From: Archilochus colubris
Lineage: Eukaryota; Chordata; Aves; Apodiformes; Trochilidae
Reading direction: 5' to 3'
Length of the DNA: 64,000 nt
Assembly (NCBI GenBank): GCA_023079485.1
Contig: CM041115.1
Span: 45,998,305 to 46,062,304, forward strand
Each line of letters opens with the position of its first letter. The first letter of the stretch is position 1. Positions 49,072-61,046 of the stretch are shown piece by piece. The position numbers and the translations under genes were made by a program. Below the pieces are notes generated by a model. It made no database searches and had not been told where the DNA came from. It worked only from the letters and a program-made list of their open reading frames with translations.

Positions 49072-51318
49072 TTTTTGCACCCACCAAGGTGTGTAAGCTT
49101 TCAGGCTAAAGTAGCATTTCTTTTAGGCTGCCAGTGAGGCACACTTAGCAAGACCATGCCTGCTTCTGCTGGCAATTGAGAATATGCTGGGCTTGCTTGA
49201 AACACAAAATTTACCACAGGAGTAGATGATTTTTTCTATAGATTCAGTAATGCAATCAAGAGGAGACACAAACAAATCCAACTTACGGGTATGTGCACTT
49301 GACAGACCATCTCAGTCAGATTACACAAATATAACTCACTAGAAAAACATGATCTGTAGAGCAAAATCAATTCAGTGACAATCTAGAAGTGGTTTTGATG
49401 CTTCTTTTCTGATTGTAACTATCCATCTGAATTCATACTTCTGGGGTTTGCAACATAGATGCTTTAGTACTCAAGGCCAACTCTACTCACTGCAATTACA
49501 TCAGCTACCACTGTTAGCATGTTTGGCTGCATTTGTGTTTCTGTCTACTCCAAGTTGTACTGAAACCCAAGAAGAACATCAGGCCAGCATCAGGTCCATG
49601 ACTCTACCCTGGCCCACTCTGTGAAATATTACTTGCCAGCAACAATGAATACAATGCTGAAGGGTAATCCCATGCATACATTCAGGACAAAAAAATCTTG
49701 TATGATATTTGCCAAAATCAGCACTATAGAACAGCTGCAGAATTGGTAGTTACTGAAAATGATCACAGGAAGCAACTGACTTGCTGGGAGGTGAAGATGA
49801 CTTTTTTTTTTTTTTACTTTATTTACATTGTCATGCTTATTGATTTCTGTTTTAAAGAACAACAATAAAAAGACAAGTACTGCCCTATGATGCCAGGTTT
49901 GAGGTGAAAGAGACTGGGATGGGGAAAAAGACATGTACAAGTAAGACAGCTGTTCCTTAGAGTCCTGAGGTTGCTAGGGAATGAAAGAAGATGCTTTCAT
50001 GAAAAAAAAGGAAATAGATCTACTATGGTCTTCTAGATGTACAGTGTTTCCTTGAAAGAAGTATGAGGGATGAGAGACCTTCTCCTACACTACTGAAGGG
50101 CAGGAAACTTCAAAGAATTTCTCCAGGAAGGCAATTCATCAGGGACCAGAGCTGAGACTTCTGTATTATTTGCTGCATGGAAGGTTAAGCTGTTTGGATC
50201 TAGCTATGGAAAAAAAATTTATTCAGCCTTTCTTGCTACCATTTCTTCTTGGCTCTTTGCGAAGGGATGAGGCTCTGTCAAAAATTCCCCCACCCCTGGG
50301 GGATATGCACCCCATGGTAATATGCATTTTGCAATAAGGGAGAGTTTTCTTAGTGTCTGATACAGTAGCATTTCTTGAGGAAAAGGGAAGGCCAAGGGAA
50401 GGGGACAGCCCTATCAGTTCATTTGCTTTCAGTTCTGTAGAGGAACTTCAACAAAAAAGGTGTCTTACCCATCTTTCACCAAACTCTCTGCTCCTACCTT
50501 CTCTACTCGAAGATACAGTGCCCGCTTGTCAAGGCTGGTGCTTCTCCGTCTCTCCTTCCATTGAGAGCTGCTTCAGAGAGGCCTTTGATGTGGGAATCCC
50601 AGTGTGACCCTGGCCAGGTTGCAGCACAGTCCAGCAGGGTCTGAATGTGGGGTGGGTGTCCCCCATGGCTCTATCAGGAAAGAATTAGCATGTTGCATTT
50701 TTGTAAGTGATACTTTTTTTGAGTAAACATCCCTGGGTTCCTGTGATGTGTAACTAATGGAGTGCTAAACTCTCAGGGCTGGCTTAAGACTCAGAAAGTA
50801 CACGTGTTGCCAATCCATCATGTTCCTAATACTAATTAACATAGCAGGGACACAATAAAGCCCCAGAACCTGCACACATTACCCAGCTCACATTACCGCT
50901 CTGTAACAGTCTATTGACCTAACAAAAGCACACATTGAAAAAACTAGACATGGTCTCTTCTGACTCAGCTAGACCTATTCAGCCAAAGAAAAGAGCCAAG
51001 GCCTCTCATTTATTATTATCCATTATTATTCTGGTATATCATGGAATGGGTTTCTCAAATCACATACAATGACATTTCTAACTTGTGAGCATTTGTGTGT
51101 GTTACATGCTGCTGGGCAAGTAGCCCTAAGCAGAGCAGCCACTGAATTGTGGAGATTCAACTGCAATGGGCGTGTTCTGCTCCTGCACAAGTACAAGAAA
51201 GGCCTTATTTGTTGATTTTAATCCTTCTTTTTTACAGTTCAGTTACAATGAAAATCCTATTGTTCTTAAAACTCTACTAATATGTCTTTTGTTCCCAAGC
51301 TCGAGCCAGCTCCTGTGC

Positions 51319-51334
51319 AAAAAAAAAAAAAAAA
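51319..51334. repeat. A homopolymer (about 15)
   Basis: A short A run in intergenic DNA, noted for completeness. Confidence 0.8.
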
Positions 51335-54300
51335 GGTAACAATCTGGTTAAAATTAATTCTAAAATAACATTTGTAAAAACAAATCAGAAGGTATCAGAA
51401 AAGTCTACCTTGTATAGAAACACGCTGACATCCCTGTAATGTGCTCCTTTTAACGTGTGGTAATTCCACTTCTTTTAAGATGTGTGTAATAAACAACCAA
51501 GGAAAAGCTGTAAGGAATCTGAACAGCAGGAGACTAGCACAGTCATGTTGCAGTGGTTCTTAAGTGGATGCAGTCTGTTTTGCAAGTTGGGTGCAAGCCA
51601 CTGTTTACTTCCACAATTTCATGGTTAAGATTTTATGGTGCCTCTGGCACTTAGTAGAGTTCATTCACCAGCACTGAGGCGGGGGGTTGCACATCCTTTA
51701 GTGCAACAGTTATGGGGGCTACTAGTTTAATCATTACAAAACAAAATTATGGTACCTTGTTGAAGTGATGATGAATTTGCTAGGCTAGTACACCACTACA
51801 AATAGGCTAGGTACTTGGGCATATTCTCAGATTTCCTTACTTCGTGGTTAAAATTTGTCTGTTTTTTTTCTTTTCCTGAACTGTCTGTTAGAGTATCTTG
51901 CTCTCATAAACATATTTTGAAAGCTTTTTAATCACTCTTTGGAAAAAGGACCTTGCTGTTTATAGCTATATATCCTCAAATTGTGTATCATCCATCTCTG
52001 TAGTATGTGGTTAAACCTGATGTTATCAACTGGTTGGATATTCTCTCTGAGGTATTGGTGTTTCTGTGCTACAGGGTAGGAAATGTCCCCTACAGACCAG
52101 AAAAGTGGGTTTTAAGTACAAATTCATCAGGTGGGAGTCACAGAGGAGGTGGAAATGTGCAGTGCCAGACCAATGTCAACAAGACAATGTTGACCCAGCT
52201 CTGTGGCACAGCATCTCCTTTCATGTTCTCTTTGAGATGAATAGTTAAGAACTGTCAAGAAACTCTTCAAGTCCGGTGATTCATGGGTCACACTTCCAGT
52301 GAAGTGATCACGCAGGGCAGCTTAATCTCAGAACAGCAAGTTGTCTTCTCTTTTAACTCAAAACTAATTAACTGTGGGCCTTACCCCATTTCCCCTATGA
52401 CTGACTTAAGAGGTTTTCTGTTTAATTCAGCAGAGCAGGTTAAAGCCTGAACTAGAATCAGTTTTATGACCAAGTGGTTTGATACTTTGTGTAGTTGATA
52501 TCATCTTGGATGGCCCAAGACTGTGAATTACCAAAACGTCACAGATATTAAATCATGAAGTAGATGACAGTGTGCTCGTTATGTCATATGATCTTAGCAC
52601 AGTTTATGGAATAGTATTTTTTATTATTACAAGTAATCATAAGCGCTGAAAAAATACCATAAGTAAAATAGCATTTTTTAGTACAATGCATCCAATGTTC
52701 TTAATATATGTATACACATCTGCAATATGTTAAAGTCAGACTTATGCCCACTTAATCTCAAGGATTTCAATGGAGTGTCTGTATGGGATGAAGGGAAGAG
52801 TTTGATCCCAGAATACTGAATGGCTGTACTTTTCAGGAAGGCTTTATGCCTTAGGTTTTCTCCAAGATTGCTATTTATAATAATAAACACAGCTTTTATT
52901 AAATAAATAATTACAATACTTTCCACATTAGCATTGGTCTGTCCAATGTAGGAATCATTTCAGGTATTGTTTGCTTCTTCTATTGATGATTTCATTGAAA
53001 ACAGTGTATTCAGATAAATCTGATGCACAGCCTTGTGTTGAGTCACAGTGACAAAAACCTGATCAGGATGGGCCATGCCTACAGACATGACCAGGATATT
53101 TATTCCAAGATTCAAATTCAGCCTCGCCAGTGAGCAGGTGCACTTGTGATAGGAAAAGGCTTTGAAACAGCTAGAGCTCCTCTGCTTCCCTTCACACCCG
53201 TAAGTCAGAACAAAAATGCATAACTCAGTCCTGCTTCCTAGTGCAGTGGAACAAATTAACTTCTCCCCAACAAGAGCATTTTCAAAACGAGTGCTCTAAC
53301 ACTTCAACCAAGAGTACACCAAGGGCAGGGCGAGAGAAGCAGCAAACAAGATGCTACTAAATGTCATTTAGTACACACTTGCTTTGTCCAAGCAGTCTAC
53401 CGGCTTCTGTCCTGTGGTGGTAATGCCATCCCTTCAGAAAAGTGACCCTGGTGCCATCCCATATTGACTTCAAGGGGCGTGGGAGGTCCCAGTGATGACA
53501 GCTGAGTCAGAGAGAAAAAGGTTGACAGTGGCCATATTGATCATCACCTCCCCTGCCCCCCCAAAAAAAACCCCAAACCAAAAAGCCATCAAACCCTGTT
53601 TTGTAGGAATGATGTGCCAGACAAGTGTAGTGTACTGAAAATTCCCTGGTTATGAAAAATTTTGTCAGGTTCTTTGTGGTACAGAAAAACCTCCTATGCA
53701 AGGATTCTACTTCAAGAGTTCTAAAGACACCTGTTTCTATCTCTGTGTTCCATGTAGTTTTTAATACTCTCAGTGCTGTTTCTGAACCTAGCCTCAACAA
53801 AGCAAAACAGAAGATATGCAGATGTACTGTCTGAAAACAAAAAAATATTAAATAAATTGAAAAAAAAAATCAAAAGAAAAAACAGTCCCACAAAAACCAA
53901 CCACAAAGTAGGGTCAGATTTTATTTTTATAGCTGCAAAAATCTCTTACACCACAAAAGCAATCTAAGATCTTCTGGAGGAGGCCCTGCACCAAAAAATT
54001 GTTCCTTTTAAGTATGGGATAAGTACAGGACTACAGGGAGTACACCTGCTGCGTTGGGAGTTCATGTCTGGTTTTCCTGTTTCCTCAACTGATGTCCAAG
54101 AACGAAGTGAATGGGAGTTCACAATACCTGCACATGCTCCTGTGATCCACAGACAAACCTCTTCCTCCATGGAGTTACAGCAAAGGTTTATCTAATTTTC
54201 AAGGCAAATTCTCTGGAGGGTAGAATAGATGAAAAATCCTTTAGAGAGGTTCAGTGGAATTGTCACAGGTGGAGGGGTACCAATTTTTGCATAATTTTCA

Positions 54301-56480
54301 GAGACCCAGGCTGTCTTGCATTCACTCTGGCATGTTGTGACTGCTGTGCTGATCCCACTCAGCTCTTCCACCTCTAGCACTTGGATGTCTGCATACTCCA
54401 TAGTGGACCCCTCACAAGCCAGACTCCAGTAGTTTTGCCTGCATGGTGCAATATCACACTTGGGAAATGGTTCTACAAAAACTCCTCATTAGTAGGTGTA
54501 CAATCTGCAGCCTTTCATGTGGCCTAGGTACCTGCATTTATCAGTATAGCCTGAGCCTATGTGGCTTATTTTAACTGATATATGCCAGAATCTGATGATA
54601 TTTTTCATGCTGACGAATACCTCAGGTCATCCTATTAATTTCTGTAAGGCTACTCAGAGACTGCAGTAATACCTAGTAAATGAGAATACATTCTGGCTAG
54701 TTACAGTTATGTGATTGAATTTTTACTGTTACGCACAATATAGTCTACCCAGCTTATTTGATTTATCAGGTGTCTTATTGGCATTTTAAATATTTTGTAT
54801 AAATAAATAATAATGCATCCTGAGGGGAGGAAAAGAAATCCACCACAAACCTGTTTATTAGTAGGACTTCTTTCTGTTCCACTAAAACACGGCAATCAAA
54901 TAGACAATTTATATTGCAGAGACTTGACCTTTACTTTCCAGGACTGTAAAATAAAACACCAAACCCCACACTTTCTGCATCTGGTTGACATTTGAATAAA
55001 ACTGCCAGAGTGCAAACAAGTTTTGAGACAACATCTCCAGCAAACTCTGCAGTGACTCTAAAAATATTCTTGGCTATATTACTTTTTAAGGCCATATGTT
55101 GAAAAAAACAAAACCCAAAACTTCACTAGAATTTATTGCAATGAGGTATTTGCCAAACTACTAAAGACATTTAGGAAGATTATAGTGAAGTACATTAGTT
55201 GCTGACTTGACAGTTCTCTATTCTCACTGCTTGTATAGTGGATTCTTGATATTCACACTGAGAATTGATCCAACTTTCTAGTACATTTCAGCAAGAGACC
55301 TGCCAAATGTCTACTGGCTTATTAAATGCTGGCAAGCCAAAGGTCAGTGCTCTTTATGAGCTACAGCAAAGCTGCTGTGAACGGCACACCAAATCCTCCT
55401 CATGGCATTTTTCTTGTTTAAATTCAAGATTCCAGTACAGGACTGGATGAGGACTGGTCTAGATTGGTTTGTATGAGGAGTATCTCTACACGTGCCCTGG
55501 TGTTCCTTGTCCACTAATCTGAAGGCTGCAGAAGAGGAAGTTCAAACTCCACTGAGCCACGTTTTTTCTTGCTTTGGCTGAAACACCACATCTGCGTGGT
55601 CTCACCTACAGAGGTGTGGGCCAGAATGTGTGTCCCTGGTGCAACCCCACTGAGTGGCTGAGTCCTCAGCCACAGAAGGCAAACCCGCTTGTTCTTCACT
55701 CCTTCATCCTCTCCGGGAGCTCCTTTTTTCAAGAAGCTTCCAGAGTGAAAAGGGATGTGGATGGGAAGATCTGCCACACTCCATGCCTGATCCAAAACTG
55801 GTTTTGCCCCTGGGAAAATCTCTCTTGATGCCTCTGTAATTCCCATCAGGCTTCCACCAGCCGTGCCTGCAGTGTCAATTTTGTTCTGCTCGCCATTACT
55901 GCTTTTGATATCAGTTTTATGTGCCTGAAGATTATCCTGGTATGATACACAGGTCTCCCTATAAAGGCTAACCCTTACCCTTCTTGCCAAAGCAAACATT
56001 CCTTTCAGAGGCATAGAATCACTCTCACAGTCAATAAAATTTGCATCCATATGAAGCTATAGTGAACACATTACTTTGACATTTCTTACATCCTTATTAT
56101 ATGTATTTATTATATTTATTTGACTGACATGCAGGAATAACAGAAAATTCCTCCTCTGACTCTGTACCTGGCTGCTTTACAAATATGTGAGGTAGCAATG
56201 TAATAAAAAAAAATAAACAATTAAACACAAACATAAAAAACCCCAACAAACCAACTTACTTGTTTAAAAAAGTTTAAAGATACTATCAGTATAGAAACAC
56301 CTATTTTTGTCATGGACAAAAATCTCATCCAGGTTTGCCTAAGTGTAAGTGCTGTTTACAAGAGACAGTCTGATGTAGAAATAAACCCCCCACATTTTTA
56401 TGGAAGAAAACTGTAAAAGAAATCACGGGTTTTACTGCTCGGATAATACCGGAAAAGGTAATTTTTTTTTCGTTTTTTCC

Positions 56481-58390
56481 CTCCCCTCTTCATCGGAGAT
56501 CACCTGGGAAATCTCAACGTCTTCTGTGCAGCAAATAGGTGGTAACTATCGGTTCCGCGGATGAGAAACCTACCTGACAGGGCCGATCTCAAGAGTGTCG
56601 GTACGGGTCCCTGACACAGTAGCACCGGGCAGGCACTGCGGGGAGGCCTGACCGGGAACCGGGACCCCGGGGCGGGAAAGGAGGGACGGGAGCAGGAGAG
56701 AGGCGGCGGGCGGGGCAGAGGCAGAGCCAATTTGTTTCAGATTAGCTGGTAACATCTTTGACCAAACAAGAGGCGGAGATCTCCCGCGTTTGGCGATGTA
56801 ATCTGCTCCCGACGGCGCGGGGAGAAGGCAAGATCAAAGCATTCCTCCCGGGAAAATTGCACCCGGGGGTTGCCGTTTGGTTAGCCTGCCCTAACCTCGA
56901 TAATAAATTTCCCGTGAGGAAGGGAGGGCTGGGGAGGCGAGGGGGGGATGCAACACCGCGGCACCTGCACCTGCAGGCCCGCAGTCCCTGCTGCACAGGA
57001 GAGCAGAGCAAGATATGGCCCTGCGCTGGGTGTCCCTCTGCCACCGGCTCTCTAGGGCGACCTGGCTGCGGCCTTTTAAACGCCCCGGAGCTGCTTTTCC
57101 TCTCCGCTTTCCACGGCTCAGGAGGCTGCAACAAGGGGGCGCGGCACCCATCGCTGCGTGCACGGTCTGAGGAACCACCGTATCGGGCCCCGTACTGGGG
57201 TCTGGGACATCCAACACCCCCTCCACCTCTCCTCTCCCCCGCCCCTCCTCAGGCACCGCATCTCCGGGGGGACCCGATGACAATGCGCGGGGCAGGGGCC
57301 GGCATGGGCGAGGGTGTGCAGAGCAGACTCTGAAGGAGCCCGCAGGCCACCGCGTCGTGTACACGGACCCTCGGGCACGGGGGCTATGGGAGGAGCGGGG
57401 CACTCCATCAGCGGGCCTTGTAGAGGGGGAGGTGGATGCACCGGTGCAAATCGAGGGCTTCGCTGCCATCTCTTGCGTGGAAATCAGTGTCTTTCCCAGC
57501 ACGGCGTGTCAATCGCCCCTGGCAGCGCACAGCGAACAGGTCTGACACCACGGCCCAAAGCAGAGGCTGAGCGGGGGTCCCTGAGGCAAAAGGCGGGGAG
57601 AAGAGGAGTCGCAGGCCGATCTCCGCCTTCCCCACGGGCGGGTGCGTCCCTCCAGAGGACGGCCGAAGCACCTCTCCCTCCCGAGGGGAAGGGAGAGAGA
57701 GGCTGAAGGGAAGAGCAAACGCTCCGGGAGCCCAGCGCAAACAAGAACAGAAGAAGAAAGTTGTACAAACACGCTTTAAAATAATGGCTGGGTTTCACAG
57801 TTCCCTGTGGATAAAGTAAACAGGAGAGGAACTGTTTTGTAATTCACTCCAGCGGCCCACAGAATCGTACTTTGTAATTTGGTGTCGGTTTACAAGCAAA
57901 CAGGACTTCTGTTTCCTAATCTAGCAGGTCCTTTGTCATGCCTGTGCCTTTTAAGAGGGACCCCAAGGGGGAAAGTGGAATTCCTTGGGTATTTGGCTTT
58001 TAGTCATGCTTGTAAGTCAAACAGTAGCCAGGCTTTCTTTTGGCATGAATAATACCTGCCGTCGGGGGATGCGCTACCTTCTCCCCACTCCTCCAGTGAG
58101 AACATTCGGAGGTAGTGTAGCTCCAGGAGGACAAACGATCCGCCGGGACAAAAGCTCCCATCCTGCGCACCGGTGTCCACAGCCCGGGGGCCCGGAAAAG
58201 GACGGTGCTCCGCTTCTAGGGCGGTGGCTCTAGAAGCTTCGGTCGGCGGCGGCGGAGCCCACGCCCGTCCCCGCTGCTCCAGGACGCTGCTTTCCCCCTT
58301 CGTTCGCCGGCCTCTGTCCCGAAGGGCCGCAATATCAGGGTTTTTCCGTGCCGAACTGGTGGCCGGCAGCCGACCCGTGCACTCACCGTG
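56481..58390. promoter_or_regulatory. CpG-rich domain upstream of DMRT2
   Basis: Two CpG-dense segments (about 56.5–57.75 and 58.03–58.39 kb) separated by an AT-richer gap. They precede the DMRT2 promoter island by 1–3 kb. Open frames on both strands overlap heavily and show no family resemblance, so I call no gene. An upstream alternative promoter or a Polycomb-type island is plausible for this developmental locus. Confidence 0.5.
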
Positions 58391-58560
58391 AATGAATGTT
58401 TATTGTATACATGAAAATTACCAGTATTTACTATACATACGCACCTCTCACGGAAAGAGAGAAATCTTTTCCCTTTTCGCAGAATGGTTGCTGCCGCGTG
58501 CTCTGCATAGCGTTAGTTTTCGGTCAGCACACTGGTGGGGAACTGATGTTCTCCCGCAAG

Positions 58561-58807
58561 CCTTTTTTTTGTTTGTTTGTTTTTTCTGCTTGTTTGGTTG
58601 TTTTGTGTGGTTTGTTTTTTGGTTTTTTGTTTCTTTTTTGGGGAGGGGGGGGGTTGTGTGGTTTGTTTGGTGGGGTTTTTTTTGTGTTTTTTTTTAGGGT
58701 TTTTTGTTGTTGTTGGTTTTCTTTGTTGTTTTTTGTTCGGGTTTTTTTTTTTTTTTTTTTTTTTTTGGTTGGTTGTTTTTGTTTTTTGGTTTTTTGGTTT
58801 TTTTGGT
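58561..58807. repeat. Long T/G-rich low-complexity tract
   Basis: About 245 bp of T and G on the + strand with runs of T (over 20 at about 58742) and a G run of nine or ten (about 58645–58653). It encodes only meaningless poly-Phe/Leu/Gly frames. It splits the CpG-rich domain upstream of DMRT2 and ends about 750 bp before the promoter core. Confidence 0.9.
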
Positions 58808-59419
58808 TCCCGGGAATACCCTGTTTAATTTCGATAGCTCTCTCCATGCCGAGGTGCTTTTTGTCCGCTTCTGTCCCCGTGGGGATTCCCGTATTCACTG
58901 ACAAAAGCACTGATCTCCTCGGAAGCACCTCAGTACCTCGTTGGCACTACCCAGACTTTGTGCGTTACAATTTCGATCGCTCCTCATTTTTGGGAGGCCA
59001 GTATCAGAAAAGCAGCTTCAGGGAGCTGGGGCAGAAAGTTACGCAACGGCTCAGTGGTCGGCTTGAAAATGTCACTGACCGTGGGGGGGATGCTAAAAAC
59101 CAAATTAATATTATCCCTCGCCTTCACTTGCTATAAACCAGGAAAACGACCCCGATTCCGTTGTGTTTTCAAGCTCGGAAAAAAAAAAAGCCACTGCCAC
59201 GATTTCCCTCACAAGCGAGACAGCGACACGAGCCACCCGCAAACGAAAATCGTGGTTATTTCAGCCTTTGAAACCTTCGCCCCTGGCTCGCTTCTCGGTG
59301 GGGGGGGACGTCGCTGACCCGTGGAGCTGGTTCATTGCTCCTCACCATCACGAGCGTTACCGTCTTTTCTCCCTTTCTTTCCTTCCTCCCCCTTTTCGTT
59401 TTTGCCCCCAAAAGTGAAG

Positions 59420-59640
59420 ACTAACACCACGCCGCCCGCTCACGTTTCCTGTGCCGGGGGGTGTGTGGGGTGCGGCGTGGGTCGGGGCGCGTCCGCGCCC
59501 ACGGGCTAGCGGCTGGCACACGCGCCAGGGGGCGGGGCGGCGGTGGCGCGGGCCAATGGGCGGCGGCGGCCGGCGCTGATAACGCTGCGGGGCCGGGGCA
59601 GCGGGCGCTGTGCCGCGGGGCGGGCGCGGCCGGGGACAGC
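59420..59640 (+). promoter_or_regulatory. DMRT2: DMRT2 promoter core region
   Basis: A CpG island with a GC box (GGGGGCGGGGCGG, 59528–59540) and a CCAAT box in GGCCAATGGG (59551–59560), followed by CGCTGATAACGC. It lies just upstream of the non-coding first exon. No TATA box is seen. The arrangement suits a CpG-island promoter with a start around 59.6 kb. Confidence 0.6.
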
Positions 59641-59927
59641 CGGGTGCCAGCCACAGCCACAGCCACAGCCACAGCCGCAGCCACAGCCCCGGCGCTGGTG
59701 CGGCGAGCGCGGATACACGGCCACGCACGGCCCTTCCCGGGACCCTGCGACGCAGTCATCCCCCGACGGCGCGGCGTCCCGGCTCCCCGGGAGCATTGCA
59801 TCCCGCCCTCCCTACGTGCGAGGGTCGGGAGTCCCCTGTCCCCGGGTTATTAGGCACCGGCGGCCGGGCGAGTGGCGGTGGCTGCGGTCTGCCTGCACCG
59901 CCTGCCAGCCTCGGATGCTGAGCTTGG
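59640..59927 (+). other. DMRT2: DMRT2 non-coding first exon
   Basis: The 3' edge is set by a strong donor (TTGG followed by GTAAGTGC, GT at 59928–59929). The 5' edge is only a guess from the promoter boxes. The exon would splice to the acceptor CTTTCTTACAG ending at 60482. Vertebrate DMRT2 has an untranslated first exon, which supports the model. It holds one ATG, at 59915. Confidence 0.55.
59648..59689. repeat. CCACAG hexanucleotide repeat
   Basis: About six units of CCACAG, one of them altered to CCGCAG, in the promoter or first exon of DMRT2. It is likely to be length-polymorphic. Confidence 0.85.
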
Positions 59928-60508
59928 GTAAGTGCAAAGTGCGGGAGGAAAGGTGGGCAGGTCGGAGGGAGGGGTCCGGAGTCACTACTTTCACGATTCA
60001 AAGAAAACCAAGCAGTCCCGGTCGCTAGAGCGGACATCGGCGCTGTGTGAAGCCCAGGTGTCCCCTACCTTTTCCCTAAGGCTGAACGCAGCGGGCAGGA
60101 GGGGTGTCATGATCCCGAAATCAACAGGTCATTGTGAGGACCTGACAACCTCAGTCCTGAGGCGCTGGGCATCGCCCCGGGGTGGTTCCTCTTCCCTCGC
60201 ATTGGAGACGCGCTCTTCGCCTGCGGCGGGAGAGCAGCAAGCCCGGGGCGGGCGAGGGAGGCGAAGCGTCCGTCGAGGTTTCCTGAGCCTTATTGAGGGC
60301 ATTGGGAAGAAACAGAGCAGGGGGGAAAAGACATCCCAAGAGGGGTCTGCTGTGGCATAGCGACGGGGTCGCATTTCGGCGGGGTTGCCGGCAGGCTGGG
60401 CGGCGGCGGGAACCTCGGGAGCCGGGTGTACCTCGGCTGCCGTCCCGCCTCTGGGGCGGGCGCCCTGACCCCTTTCTTACAGCTGCGCCGTCGAGGAGTC
60501 ATGGCTGA
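59915..60508 (+). promoter_or_regulatory. DMRT2: Spliced upstream ORF of DMRT2
   Basis: If exon 1 is joined to exon 2 (59927 to 60483), the ATG at 59915 opens a 12-codon frame, [12 protein letters not shown], ending at TGA 60506–60508. It overlaps the main start at 60501 in another frame. Its context is weak (C at −3, C at +4), whereas the main ATG has G at −3 and G at +4. Such an arrangement usually dampens translation through leaky scanning. It depends on the exon model. Confidence 0.45.
59928..60482 (+). other. DMRT2: DMRT2 intron 1
   Basis: A 555-bp intron in the 5'UTR with donor GTAAGT and acceptor TTCTTACAG. It is GC-rich; the open frames crossing it are composition artefacts. Confidence 0.6.
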
Positions 60509-60848
60509 AGTACGCGCCACCGCTGACTGGGAGATCGACGTGGAGAGTATGGAGGGCGAGGCGCCCGAGGCGCCCGAAGCGTCGCGCAGCAGCTCCGTCC
60601 CGGAGGAGGAAGAGGAGGCGGAGGACATCGAGGAGACTGTGGCGGCTCCGCGGCGGGGCGAGCCGCGGAAGCTGAGCCGCACGCCCAAGTGCGCCCGGTG
60701 CCGCAACCACGGCGTGGTGTCTTGCCTGAAGGGACACAAGCGGTTCTGCCGCTGGCGCGACTGCCAGTGTGCCAATTGCCTGCTGGTGGTGGAGCGGCAG
60801 CGCGTCATGGCAGCCCAGGTGGCTCTCCGACGGCAGCAAGCCACCGAG
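60501..60848 (+). CDS. DMRT2: DMRT2 coding exon 2 (DM domain)
   Basis: This exon encodes residues 1–116 of DMRT2, a DM-domain nuclear factor known for dermomyotome and somite patterning. It starts [20 protein letters not shown], matching the family [10 protein letters not shown] signature, and its ATG has a strong context. An acidic stretch ([11 protein letters not shown], about residues 35–45) is much shorter than in mammals. The DM domain lies at about 59–106. Zinc ligands C64, C67, H79 and C83, and H70, C88, C90 and C93 are all present. The recognition segment is [18 protein letters not shown]. The exon ends ACC GAG before GTGAGA, phase 0. The exon proper begins after the CAG ending at 60482, leaving 18 untranslated bases. 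Confidence 0.96.
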
Positions 60849-60943
60849 GTGAGAGGGGACGGAACGGGTAGGAATCGAATGGGATGGGACTGTATGGGGC
60901 GGGAGGCCCCTGGGCTGACGGCCCCGGCCGATCACTCTCCTAG
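60849..60943 (+). other. DMRT2: DMRT2 intron 2
   Basis: A very short 95-bp intron with donor GTGAGA and acceptor ACTCTCCTAG. Reading through it breaks the family alignment, and splicing it restores [14 protein letters not shown]. Confidence 0.93.
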
Positions 60944-61046
60944 GACAAAAAAGGGCTGGCGGGGAAGCAGGCGAGCCTGGAGCGCAAAGCCGTCTACCAG
61001 AGGCACGTCCGGACGCCCAGCCTCCTGGCCAAGAGCATCCTGGAAG
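60944..61046 (+). CDS. DMRT2: DMRT2 coding exon 3
   Basis: This exon encodes residues 117–150 plus the first base of codon 151: [19 protein letters not shown], then [15 protein letters not shown]. It matches the conserved DMRT2 segment just after the DM domain. It is bounded by CCTAG at 60943 and the donor GTAAGT at 61047. Its basic residues may extend the DNA-binding or nuclear-localisation surface. Confidence 0.94.

Larger units (their letters stand above)
44066..56480. other. DMRT3–DMRT2 intergenic, part 2
   Basis: About 12 kb of AT-rich DNA. Apart from a purine tract, a 30-base A run and short A/T runs, I see no gene, RNA gene or recognisable mobile element. Open frames are short; the longest is 178 codons at 55514–56050 on the minus strand, which resembles nothing I know. 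Distant enhancers for DMRT2 may lie here but cannot be picked out by eye. Confidence 0.55.

Noticed and set aside
55514..56050. 178-codon minus-strand open frame in intergenic DNA
   Set aside because: It has no recognisable domain, no CpG promoter next to it and no splice context that I can support.
58396..59136. 246-codon + strand frame with long hydrophobic stretch
   Set aside because: The hydrophobic part is the T/G-rich low-complexity tract; there is no start context or family match.
59460..60028. Overlapping open frames of 100–160 codons in the DMRT2 promoter island
   Set aside because: Several frames on both strands are open at once because of GC content and the CCACAG repeat; none has family resemblance.
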